Source: Hymenobacter caeli | GTDB taxonomy: Bacteria > Bacteroidota > Bacteroidia > Cytophagales > Hymenobacteraceae | Direction of reading: 5' to 3' | DNA length: 62,815 bases | Assembly (NCBI RefSeq): GCF_013294115.1 | Contig: NZ_JABSNP010000025.1 | Coordinates: forward strand, 1-62,815 | Shown here: positions 16,184 to 24,797 of the stretch, piece after piece | How the letters are laid out: the number at the start of each line of letters is the position of its first letter | Numbering within the stretch: position 1 is the stretch's first letter | The notes under the pieces: generated by a model | What the model was told of the DNA's origin: nothing | The model's input: only the letters and a program-made list of their open reading frames with translations | Database searches by the model: none | Position numbers and translations under genes: made by a program

Positions 16184-18772
16184 TTATTGCAACGAAACCG
16201 ATTCCAGGTCCACCGTGAGCGGCGCGGCCCCGGCGGGGGCGGCCCCCAGCACCACTTGCAGCACCTCCGCTTCGGCCAGCCGAAGGGCCCCGGGGGCGCC
16301 CGGGGCGGCGTAGGTGAGGGGCAGGAAGCCGGGGTAGGGGCGCGGCACCAGCAGCAGCGGCGCGGGCCGGAACGCCGCCAGCGGCACGCGCACGTCCTGC
16401 CAATCGGGGCCGGCCACGGGCACGTCGGCGGCATAGGCGGCGCCGTCGCGCGTGGCCAGGCACAGGCGCAGCGGGCCCGCGCCCGCGCCCGGGCGCACCC
16501 GCACCACCACGGCCTGGTACGAGGCCAAATCAGCCGCGCGGCCGGCCAGCTTATCACCGAAATAGATCCGCAGCGCGGCCACGGGTGCCCCCGCGGCCGA
16601 AGCCGGCCGCTTGTCGTTGGCGGGGCCCTGCACCAGGCGCAGGGCCAGGGCTCCGGCGGGCGTGGTCACGTAGTCGGTCCAGCCTTGGTTGTCCACGCCG
16701 TGGGCCTCCGCCGCATCCTTGTCGGCCCCGGCGCCGAACAGCGGCAGCGGGGCCCCGGCGGCCACCACGGGCACTTCCCAGTGCTCGGGGTGGGCGTAGT
16801 CCCAGTCGGCGGGCTGGCCCGCGAAGGCCCCCGGAAACGTCAGGGTTTTGCCGGCCTGCCGCAGCACCAGCCAGTACCTCACCAACCCCGGGTACACCAG
16901 CGCGGCGGGCACGGTGGCCGCGTAAGTGGCGTAGCCGGTGGCCGCCATCGGCAGCGCCTGGGTGCGGCCGTAGTAGTGCTGGGCTACGAGCAGCACGGTG
17001 TCCTGGGGCCCCGCGCCGGTCAAGGTTATTTCGAGGCGCAGGGGCTGCCCGGCCACGGCCTGGGCCGGGGGCGTGTGCCGCACCTGGGGGCCCAGCGCGG
17101 TGGGGGCGGGGGCCGCGAATTCGCCCAGCTGGCCCGTGCCAAAGGCAGTTTGGGCCGTGTAGGCGGCCGCGGCCCGGCCGGCCGCGGCCACCAGGTACAC
17201 GCCGGGCCGCACGGCCACGCGGCCCCCGGCGGCCGTGGCCTGCACGGCGTTGCCCGCGTTTAGGCCCCGCAGCGAGTAGGTATCGCCCACCTCCGGCAGC
17301 GCGAGTTGCAACGGCTGCTCGTTCCACAAAATCTGCGTGACGGGCTGCGCCAGCGAGGTTTTGGCAAACGGGTCGCGGATGGGCACGGCGTCGGGCAGCA
17401 CCTCCAGCCGCCACACGCCCGGGGCTAGCCGGTCGAGGAAGTAGGCCCCCGTGCCCCCGTAGCGCACCACCGCCGACGCGCCCGTGCCCGCCACGTGCCG
17501 CAGCTGGGCCGGGGCCACCGGCCGCGTGCCCGTGCTGCCAGTGTAATAAAACGCCGCGGGCGTGTTCATCTCGCTCAGCTGCTCGCGGTAGCTCACCCGA
17601 AAGGCGTCGAACACGGAATCAGCCGGGTAGCCTTTGAAGACTTGCCCGCGCTTCACGCGCCGAAATGCTTCGCCGGCAATGAGCAGGCTGATGGCCTTGG
17701 CCGGCGTGTAGGCCAGGTTCAGGTAGTGGGTCTGGTACTCGGTGTTGGCGTAGGCCAGGGCCAGCGGGTCGTAGGCAAACATGGTGGCCCACTGCAAACC
17801 CGCCGTGCGGAAGCTGCGGGCCATGAACGGGTACATCACCGGCTGCACCACATCGGCCGACTCGAACTCATAAGCCATCTTGGCCTTGCGCTTGAAGCGC
17901 GGGTCGTTGGCGTACGGAATCGGGTACCGGTCCACGTAGGGCAGGAAATTGCCGCGCAGTGCGTGCCCGCCCACCAACCCCTCGGGGTACCACTGAAAGG
18001 TGAGCCCGTCCACCCGGGCGTTCAAAATAGCGTCGTGCACCTGCGGGCTCTCGGCGATGTTGTAGAACACCGGCTTGCGGCAGCCCGTGGCCCGGATGGC
18101 CCCGGCCATGCGGTCGGCGAAAGCCGTCACGGGCCCCTCGGGCAAGTGGTAGTGGGGCTCGTTGCACACCTCGAAGGCGATAATGCCCGGGTCCTGCCAG
18201 TTCAGTTGTTTGGTGTAGGGGTTGCGGTGGTTCAGGAACTGCGTGAGGTAGCGCTCCTGGGCCGCCACGGCCCGCGGGTTGGTGTAGGCTTCGCCCTTGC
18301 CGTAAATGCTCGAAAAGCCCGTGCCGGTGTCCTGCTCGGGGTAGCCGTTGTTCCAGTAGGCAATCGGGGTGAGGATGATTTTGATGCCGCGCCGTTCCAG
18401 CTGGTCCACCAGGTAATCGAGCAGCCGCAGGTGGTCGTTCTCCTGCAAGTTGCCCAGCGTATCGCTGATTTCCACGTCCCACACGTGCAGCCGAAACGCG
18501 TCCACGCCCAGCCGCGCCAAGTGGTACACGTCCTGCCGGACGGCCTGCTCGCGGTCCACGCCCAGCTTGCCCAGGGCCCTATAAGAGTAGGCAAACGGCG
18601 CGGTGTAGTTCACCCCGAACAGGGCCACTTCCTGCTTGCCCTGCTGCCAGCGCAACACCCCCGCCTTATCTACAAACACGTCGCCGCGGTGCGCCGCCTG
18701 GCCAGCAGCCGCCCGCGGAAACGCCAGGGCCCCCAGGGCCCCCACTAACAACATTGCACTGCGCAAACACAT
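16184..18772 (-). CDS. Secreted GH5-like (clan GH-A) glycoside hydrolase
   Basis: This 862-residue secreted protein starts at ATG 18772, giving signal peptide MCLRSAMLLVGALGALAFP...AGQ. Residues ~30-430 form a TIM barrel of clan GH-A: VALFGVNYTAPF, RLHVWDVEISDT, acid/base Glu in FEVCNEPHYHLPEG and probable nucleophile Glu in MAYEFESADVV. Beta-sandwich modules (~440-860) with carbohydrate-binding character follow; no sorting domain is seen. GH5-type members cut mannan, glucan or galactan. Being next to GH53, it probably acts on the same plant polysaccharide. Its promoter overlaps a LacI-type operator (18851-18866). Confidence 0.8.
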   Translation of the reverse strand: MCLRSAMLLVGALGALAFPRAAAGQAAHRGDVFVDKAGVLRWQQGKQEVALFGVNYTAPFAYSYRALGKLGVDREQAVRQDVYHLARLGVDAFRLHVWDVEISDTLGNLQENDHLRLLDYLVDQLERRGIKIILTPIAYWNNGYPEQDTGTGFSSIYGKGEAYTNPRAVAAQERYLTQFLNHRNPYTKQLNWQDPGIIAFEVCNEPHYHLPEGPVTAFADRMAGAIRATGCRKPVFYNIAESPQVHDAILNARVDGLTFQWYPEGLVGGHALRGNFLPYVDRYPIPYANDPRFKRKAKMAYEFESADVVQPVMYPFMARSFRTAGLQWATMFAYDPLALAYANTEYQTHYLNLAYTPAKAISLLIAGEAFRRVKRGQVFKGYPADSVFDAFRVSYREQLSEMNTPAAFYYTGSTGTRPVAPAQLRHVAGTGASAVVRYGGTGAYFLDRLAPGVWRLEVLPDAVPIRDPFAKTSLAQPVTQILWNEQPLQLALPEVGDTYSLRGLNAGNAVQATAAGGRVAVRPGVYLVAAAGRAAAAYTAQTAFGTGQLGEFAAPAPTALGPQVRHTPPAQAVAGQPLRLEITLTGAGPQDTVLLVAQHYYGRTQALPMAATGYATYAATVPAALVYPGLVRYWLVLRQAGKTLTFPGAFAGQPADWDYAHPEHWEVPVVAAGAPLPLFGAGADKDAAEAHGVDNQGWTDYVTTPAGALALRLVQGPANDKRPASAAGAPVAALRIYFGDKLAGRAADLASYQAVVVRVRPGAGAGPLRLCLATRDGAAYAADVPVAGPDWQDVRVPLAAFRPAPLLLVPRPYPGFLPLTYAAPGAPGALRLAEAEVLQVVLGAAPAGAAPLTVDLESVSLQ

Positions 18773-18826
18773 GAAACGGAAGATTAAAAAGGACGGACGG
18801 CCCCGGCCAATCCCAGTTATTTTGCG

Positions 18827-18857
18827 CAAGGTAGCGGCCCCTAATTATTAAAACAAA
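18827..18857 (-). promoter_or_regulatory. Promoter of the GH5/GH53 operon: TTTG, 20 bp, TACCTTG
   Basis: On the minus strand TTTG (18857-18854) and TACCTTG (18833-18827) are 20 bp apart, matching the -33/-7 layout with a slightly short -7 box. The -33 TTTG is part of the operator palindrome. Confidence 0.55.
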
Positions 18858-18866
18858 CGTTTGCGT
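18851..18866. promoter_or_regulatory. LacI/PurR-type operator AAACAAACGTTTGCGT
   Basis: It contains the perfect palindrome CAAACGTTTG (18854-18863) centred on CG and matches 14 of 16 positions of the classical PurR box ACGCAAACGTTTGCGT. It overlaps the -33 box of the GH5/GH53 promoter, so a bound repressor would block initiation. A LacI-family gene lies at 33271-34332; whether it is the cognate regulator is unknown. Confidence 0.6.
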
Positions 18867-18890
18867 AAATAATGAGTTTAAGTAGCTGAT

Positions 18891-18969
18891 AATCAGTATT
18901 CGGGGGTTACTAAAAAGGCCTGTGCGAATCCATCGCACAGGCCTTTTTAGTAACCCCCGAATACTGATT
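18891..18969. terminator. Very long terminator-like palindrome, 37-bp perfect arms
   Basis: Arms 18891-18927 and 18933-18969 are perfectly complementary with a 5-nt loop. The inner part is a normal terminator (A5, GGCCTGTGCGA, then T5), and pairing continues for 21 bp outside the A/T tracts. It begins 3 bp past the accC stop. Confidence 0.85.
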
Positions 18970-18971
18970 AA

Positions 18972-20315
<1,344 letters not shown>

Positions 20316-20341
20316 GGGGGTGGAGAGGAGATGAAAGTTCA

Positions 20342-20425
20342 GTAGGGGCGGGGCTTGCCCCCGCCCGTCGCTGCACGATGCCCTAGGCGGCGCGAACGAC
20401 GGGCGGGGGCAAGCCCCGCCCCTAC
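20342..20425. repeat. GC-rich inverted repeat between accB and accC
   Basis: Arms 20342-20370 and 20397-20425 (29 bp, perfect) read GTAGGGGCGGGGCTTGCCCC and onward, flanking a 26-nt loop. Each arm contains its own smaller palindrome (GGGGCTTGCCCC-like). It resembles REP-like intergenic repeats and lies inside the acc operon. Confidence 0.8.
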
Positions 20426-20447
20426 ACGGGGCAAAACAGGCGCTTGA

Positions 20448-20912
20448 TTACTCGATCAAAAACAGCGGCTGGTCGTACTCCACCGGGGTGGCGTTTTCTA
20501 CCAGGGCCTTCACGATGCGGCCGCTCTGCTCGGCTTCAATCTCGTTAAAAAGCTTCATGGCCTCGATGATGCAAATCACCTGGCCTTTTTCCACCACGTC
20601 GCCCACCTGCACAAAAGCGGCCGTATCGGGCCCGCTGCTGCGGTAGAAGGTGCCAATCATAGGGGCTTTCAGGGCGGTGTGCACGGCCGCTGCGGCGGGC
20701 GCAGCGGCGGCAACCGGGGCCGCGGCGGGGGCCAGCGGGGCCAAGGCCGCCGCGGGCGCGGCCTGGGGGGCCGGGGCGCTCAGGCTCACCACTTGCTTGG
20801 TGTTGGGCTCGCGCTGCACCGAAATCTTGAATTCTTCCGTCTCGATGTTCACCTTGTTCAGGCCGGATTTGGCGATAAAATCGAGCAGTTCCTGTAGTTC
20901 TTTGGCTTTCAT
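20448..20912 (-). CDS. accB: Acetyl-CoA carboxylase biotin carboxyl carrier protein
   Basis: This 154-residue carrier starts at ATG 20912 (MKAKELQELLDFIAKSGLN), the conserved Bacteroidota start. An in-frame ATG at 20960 would add 16 charged residues and overlap efp by 20 bp. Residues 1-40 are the conserved N-terminal helix region, ~45-78 an Ala/Pro-rich linker, and ~80-154 the biotinyl domain, with biotinylated Lys120 in IEAMKLFNEIEA. It shuttles carboxybiotin between AccC and the carboxyltransferase. Confidence 0.95.
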   Translation of the reverse strand: MKAKELQELLDFIAKSGLNKVNIETEEFKISVQREPNTKQVVSLSAPAPQAAPAAALAPLAPAAAPVAAAAPAAAAVHTALKAPMIGTFYRSSGPDTAAFVQVGDVVEKGQVICIIEAMKLFNEIEAEQSGRIVKALVENATPVEYDQPLFLIE

Positions 20913-20940
20913 AGGGGCGTCCTTTTTGGGCGATGGGCCT

Positions 20941-21504
20941 TTACTTGACTCTTTCGACATAGGTGTAGGTGCGGGTATCGACCCGAATTTTGGTGTCCTG
21001 GTCGATAAAGAGCGGCACCTGCACCCGGGCCCCGGTTTCCATGGTGGCGGGCTTGAGGGTGTTGGTGGCCGTATCGCCGCGCAGGCCGGGCTCGGTGTAG
21101 GTCACCATCAGCTCCACGGTGGTGGGCAGCTCGGCGGTGAGGGGCAGCTCGGTTTCGGCGTGCATGAGGATGGTCACTTCCTGGCCTTCCTTCATCAGGT
21201 CGGCAAAGGGCACCATGGCGTCGGGCAGCACAATCTGCTCGAACGTGGCCGCGTCCATGAACGTGTAGCCGTAGTCGTCTTTGTAGATGAACTGGTGCGG
21301 GCGCTGCTCCACGCGGGCCGTTTCCACCTTCACGCCGGCGTTGAAGGTGTTGTCAATCACGCGGCCGGTTTTGATGTTGCGCAGCTTGGTGCGCACGAAG
21401 GCGGGGCCCTTGCCGGGCTTCACGTGCTGGAATTCGGTGATGACGTGCAGCTCACCGTTGTAGTTGAGCACGAGCCCGTTGCGAAAGTCGGCGGTTGAAG
21501 CCAT
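20941..21504 (-). CDS. efp: Translation elongation factor P
   Basis: This 187-residue protein relieves ribosome stalling at polyproline. Domain I contains the acceptor-loop region VKPGKGPAFVRTKLRNIKTG. Domain III ends GDTATNTLKPATMETGARVQVPLFI. The tip residue in KPGKGPA is Lys (first K after PG), so modification by an EpmA-type or other enzyme is possible, but none is encoded here. It lies between fabH and accB, the usual Bacteroidota location. Confidence 0.96.
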   Translation of the reverse strand: MASTADFRNGLVLNYNGELHVITEFQHVKPGKGPAFVRTKLRNIKTGRVIDNTFNAGVKVETARVEQRPHQFIYKDDYGYTFMDAATFEQIVLPDAMVPFADLMKEGQEVTILMHAETELPLTAELPTTVELMVTYTEPGLRGDTATNTLKPATMETGARVQVPLFIDQDTKIRVDTRTYTYVERVK

Positions 21505-21511
21505 GATTTTT

Positions 21512-21617
21512 GAGCTATTAGCTGATAGCTGCTAGCTATTAGCTTTTGATGGAATAAGGAGAGAATTAAAAATCGATAAACGCAAGCTAACAGCTAACAG
21601 CTATTAGCTAACAGCTT
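21512..21617. repeat. Inverted pair of AGCT-repeat arrays between efp and fabH
   Basis: Arms 21512-21545 and 21584-21617 (34 nt) are built from AGCTATTAGCT/AGCTAACAGCT units and pair with five mismatches. The right arm overlaps the last codons and stop of fabH. The same TAGCTGTTAGCT unit recurs at 36971-37125. Confidence 0.8.
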
Positions 21618-22608
21618 GATAATCATACGCCCATTTCAGGTACACGGAGCCCCAGGTGAAGCCCCCGCCAAAGGCGGCCAGCACGAGGTTGTCGCCGCGG
21701 CGCAGCTGGCTTTCGTAGTCGGACAGGCACAGCGGGATGGTGCCGTTGGTGGTGTTGCCGTAGCGCTGGATGTTGAGCATCACTTTTTCGGGGCCCACGC
21801 CCATGCGGTGGGCCGTGGCGTCGATGATGCGCTTGTTGGCCTGGTGCGGCACCAGCCAGGCCACGTCGTCGTTGCCGAGGTGGTTGCGCTCCATCACCTG
21901 GGCGGCCACGTCGGCCATGCTCTTCACGGCAAACTTGAACACCGTGGCCCCTTCCTGGTAAATGAAGTGCTCGCGCCGGTCCACGGTTTCGTGGGTGGGC
22001 GGGCGGCGGCTGCCGCCGGCTTTCTGGTACAGGTACGCCTCGCCGCTGCCGTCGGTGCGCAGCACCTGGTCGAGCAGGCCGTAGCCCTCGGTGTTGGGCT
22101 CGAGCAGCACCGCCCCGGCCCCGTCGCCGAAAATGATGCAGTTGGCGCGGTCGGTGTAGTCCACGATGGCCGACATCTTGTCGGCCCCCACAATAACCAC
22201 CTTCTTGTACGTGCCGGACTGCACAAACTGGGCCCCGGTGGCCAGGGCAAACAAAAAGCCGGAACAGGCCGCGTTCATGTCGTAACTAAACGCCCGGGCG
22301 ATGCCCACGCCGTTGGCAATGATGTTGGCCGTGGCCGGGAACAGCATGTCGGGCGTCACGGTGGCGCAAATCAGCAGGTCCACTTCCTCGGGGCGGGTGC
22401 CGGTTTTTTCCAGCAGCTGCTGCACGGCTTTGATGCCCATCACCGAAGTGCCCTGGTCCTCGCCCTTCAGAATGCGGCGCTCCTTGATGCCCGTGCGCGA
22501 GGTAATCCACTCGTCGGTGGTGTCCACCATTTTCTCAAGCTCCAAGTTGGTCAGCACGTAGTCGGGCACGTAGGAACCTATCCCGGTAATGGCAGCGGTA
22601 ATCTTCAT
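21604..22608 (-). CDS. fabH: 3-oxoacyl-ACP synthase III (KAS III)
   Basis: This 334-residue condensing enzyme starts fatty-acid elongation from acyl-CoA and malonyl-ACP. It begins MKITAAITGIGSYVPDYVLT. The catalytic triad is visible: Cys115 in NAACSGFLFAL, His in WLVPHQANKRI and Asn in GNTTNGTIPL. The length is typical. It follows plsX with a hairpin terminator in between (22696-22721), so it may be partly uncoupled from it. Confidence 0.97.
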   Translation of the reverse strand: MKITAAITGIGSYVPDYVLTNLELEKMVDTTDEWITSRTGIKERRILKGEDQGTSVMGIKAVQQLLEKTGTRPEEVDLLICATVTPDMLFPATANIIANGVGIARAFSYDMNAACSGFLFALATGAQFVQSGTYKKVVIVGADKMSAIVDYTDRANCIIFGDGAGAVLLEPNTEGYGLLDQVLRTDGSGEAYLYQKAGGSRRPPTHETVDRREHFIYQEGATVFKFAVKSMADVAAQVMERNHLGNDDVAWLVPHQANKRIIDATAHRMGVGPEKVMLNIQRYGNTTNGTIPLCLSDYESQLRRGDNLVLAAFGGGFTWGSVYLKWAYDYQAVS

Positions 22609-22695
22609 ACGGGCAAAAGTAGGGGCGGGACGGGAGAAACGAGGACGGAAGCCGCGGCCAGACTGCGGAGCCCGGCCCTAAAAGGCTTATTACCA

Positions 22696-22721
22696 AAAAA
22701 TCCGGCCGGAGCCGGATTTTT
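22696..22721 (-). terminator. Terminator between plsX and fabH
   Basis: AAAAATCCGGC (22696-22706), a CGGA loop and GCCGGATTTTT (22711-22721) form an 11-bp stem. On the minus strand the hairpin runs into T6. It lies 24 bp beyond the plsX stop, inside the lipid-synthesis run. Confidence 0.8.
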
Positions 22722-22744
22722 CAGTTGGAGGCCGCGGCCCCCGG

Positions 22745-23686
22745 TCAGGACTTAAAAGTAGCTTTAATTTGGTCGGCAATGCCGGAGGCGGCCATGTTGT
22801 AGCCTTGCACCAGCATGTTGCCGATGGCCATGGGCGTGCTGCGCCCGTGGCCGATGATGGCGTTGTCGTTGATGCCCAAAATGGGCGACCCGCCGATGTC
22901 CTCGTAGTTGAAGCGGTCGAAAAACGGGTCGTGCATGTTCTTGTGGGCCATTATCTCGTGCACCGATTCGGCCATTTTCAGCAAAATGTTGCCCGTGAAG
23001 CCGTCGCACACCACCACGTGGGCCTTGTCGTTGAACAGGTCGCGCCCCTCCAGGTTGCCCACGAAGTGGATGTGGGGGTTGATTTTCAGCAGCTGGTACG
23101 CGGCTTGGGTGAGGGCGGTGCCCTTGCCTTCCTCTTCGCCCAGGTTCAGCAGGCCCACCAACGGGTGCTCGATGCCCAGCACGTACTGGGCGTAGAGCGA
23201 GCCCAGCTCGCCGAACTGCTCCAGCATCTCGGGCTTGCACTCGGCGTTGGCCCCCACGTCGAGCAGGATGCCAAACTGGCCGTTGAGCTTGGGCACAAAG
23301 TTGGCGATGGCCGGCCGCAGCACCCCCGACACGGGCTTCACCGTGAACATGGCCCCCACGAGCATGGCCCCCGTGCTGCCGGCCGAGCAAAACGCATCGA
23401 CCTCGCCGCCGTGCAGCAGGCGGTAGCCCACGGCAATGCTGGAATCCTGCTTTTGCTGGAAGGCTTTGGCCGGGTGCTCGCCCATTTCGATGACCTGGGT
23501 GGCGGGCACGAACTCAAAAGCATCCGGCGCGAAGCCGGTGGTGGGCAGCAAGGGCCGCACCGCGTCTTCCTGGCCAATTAAAACGATGGTGGCTTTGCCG
23601 GCGAGCCGTTCCGCCGCCAGCAGGGCCCCCGCGACGGCAGCCTGGGGGGCGAAGTCGCCGCCCATGGCGTCCAGGGCAATTTTCAT
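22745..23686 (-). CDS. plsX: Phosphate acyltransferase PlsX
   Basis: This 313-residue enzyme makes acyl-phosphate from acyl-ACP for phospholipid synthesis. ATG 23686 gives MKIALDAMGGDFAPQ, the conserved N terminus; a TTG two codons earlier is less likely. Other signatures are FCSAGSTGAMLVGAMF, LLDVGANAECKPEML and VVCDGFTGNILLKMAES. It follows rpmF, as in most bacteria. Confidence 0.96.
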   Translation of the reverse strand: MKIALDAMGGDFAPQAAVAGALLAAERLAGKATIVLIGQEDAVRPLLPTTGFAPDAFEFVPATQVIEMGEHPAKAFQQKQDSSIAVGYRLLHGGEVDAFCSAGSTGAMLVGAMFTVKPVSGVLRPAIANFVPKLNGQFGILLDVGANAECKPEMLEQFGELGSLYAQYVLGIEHPLVGLLNLGEEEGKGTALTQAAYQLLKINPHIHFVGNLEGRDLFNDKAHVVVCDGFTGNILLKMAESVHEIMAHKNMHDPFFDRFNYEDIGGSPILGINDNAIIGHGRSTPMAIGNMLVQGYNMAASGIADQIKATFKS

Positions 23687-23730
23687 GAACAAGAAATTAG
23701 GAATTCAGCGGATAGGGTTCCCACAAAAAA

Positions 23731-23778
23731 GCGTTCCGAACCAGCCCCCGCCCGGGGAGGAGGGCCGGCCCGGAACGC
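23731..23778 (-). other. Hairpin between rpmF and plsX
   Basis: GCGTTCCG (23731-23738) pairs with CGGAACGC (23771-23778), and on the minus strand an A-flanked TTTTTTG follows. It could be a weak terminator or a processing site between rpmF and plsX. Confidence 0.45.
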
Positions 23779-23809
23779 CTCCGGTGCCGCGAAGTAACGA
23801 CTTCGCGGG

Positions 23810-24034
23810 CTATTCCTCGTCGGTATCGGGGGCGGCGGCGGCCGCTACTTTGCTGAAGTTCTTGATGGCCACTTTGCCGTGGCGGTACAGGTCGCCGTCC
23901 ACCACGTAGGCTTTGTGGCGCAAGTGCAGCTCGCCGGTGTTCTGGCACAGCGTCACGGCTTTAGGGGTCAGTTTGTGGTGGCTGCGGCGCTTGTCGCGAA
24001 CGGCAGAGGAGGTGCGGCGCTTAGGATGGGCCAT
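23810..24034 (-). CDS. rpmF: 50S ribosomal protein L32
   Basis: This 74-residue protein begins MAHPKRRTSSAVRDKRRSHH, the L32 signature, then LCQNTGELHLRHKAY. Only one of the zinc-binding cysteines of C+ L32 forms is present, so it is a C- type. The acidic tail (DTDEE) is slightly extended. The gene sits between the YceD gene and plsX. Confidence 0.97.
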   Translation of the reverse strand: MAHPKRRTSSAVRDKRRSHHKLTPKAVTLCQNTGELHLRHKAYVVDGDLYRHGKVAIKNFSKVAAAAAPDTDEE

Positions 24035-24088
24035 GATGCAGAGGGTTGAGAGTTGAGATTTTTAGTGAAGAGCTTGGCCGACGGAAAC

Positions 24089-24149
24089 GGCCCGGGGAAC
24101 GAAATGGTAACACGCCAGCGCCAGCTAGCGGGGCGGCCATCCCCGGGCC
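24089..24149 (-). other. GC-rich hairpin between yceD and rpmF
   Basis: GGCCCGGGGA (24089-24098) pairs with TCCCCGGGCC (24140-24149). No T-tract follows, so it may be a structured leader of rpmF and not a terminator. Confidence 0.4.
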
Positions 24150-24166
24150 GGCCCTATTAAATCGGG

Positions 24167-24700
24167 TTAATTCAAGTTGCGCAGGGCGGCCCAGCGCGGG
24201 TCGGCGGGCTCGTCGTCGTCGGAATCATCCGCGTCGCGCCGGGTCGAAAAAATGTGCTTAGTAGGCGCGTCGGGCTGGTCGTCGGGCTCGTTTTGGAAGC
24301 GCGGGTGCAGCTTTTTCATGGGCAGGGCCAGGCCGATGTAATCGTACAAGTGCTGGGCCAGCGGCAGTACCTGGGTGTCGGGCGTGATTTGCAGCACGTT
24401 GTCGTCCAGCTCCTTGGCCTCGTCGCCGAAGCGCACCAACAGCTGCTCTTCCACGTCCAGGGGCTGGTCGAACTCGTCGAGGCTGCGGTCGCAGGCCAGG
24501 CGCACGGTGCCCGTAATGTGGAAGTCGAGCGTAAGCAGGCGCTCGGTGCGCGTGGCGGCTACCTCGGCGTGCAGCTGGCCCTGCTCCACGAGCGGCTGCT
24601 CGAACAGGGCGAAAAAATCGGGCCCCAGCTCGTAGTCGAAACGGACCGTTTTCGGGCCCAGCTTCACCAGATTCAAGTCGTATTGGCTTTCTTTTTTCAC
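24167..24700 (-). CDS. YceD family protein (DUF177)
   Basis: This 177-residue protein is read from GTG 24700, giving VKKESQYDLNLVKLGPKTV, which matches the usual family start; ATG 24775 in the same frame would add 25 unconserved residues. The core RLACDRSLDEFDQPLDVEEQLLVRF is the DUF177 signature, although its usual second cysteine is absent. The tail is acidic (DADDSDDDEPADPRWAALRNL). YceD genes stand upstream of rpmF in most bacteria and are linked to 23S rRNA or ribosome assembly. Confidence 0.88.
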   Translation of the reverse strand: MKKESQYDLNLVKLGPKTVRFDYELGPDFFALFEQPLVEQGQLHAEVAATRTERLLTLDFHITGTVRLACDRSLDEFDQPLDVEEQLLVRFGDEAKELDDNVLQITPDTQVLPLAQHLYDYIGLALPMKKLHPRFQNEPDDQPDAPTKHIFSTRRDADDSDDDEPADPRWAALRNLN

Positions 24701-24797
24701 GGCGCACTCAATTGCAGGGCGCAAAAGTAGCAAAAAATCGGCGGTTTGGCAAGCAATGGACTGAATTTTGCGCATCAACTGGTTGCCAGCAAGGACC

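Noticed and set aside
20913..20960. Longer accB start at 20960
   Set aside because: The extra 16 residues are charged and unconserved, and MKAKELQELL is the usual Bacteroidota start; kept as an alternative only.
21512..21617. CRISPR array
   Set aside because: The AGCT units are short, degenerate and without unique spacers, and no cas gene is present.
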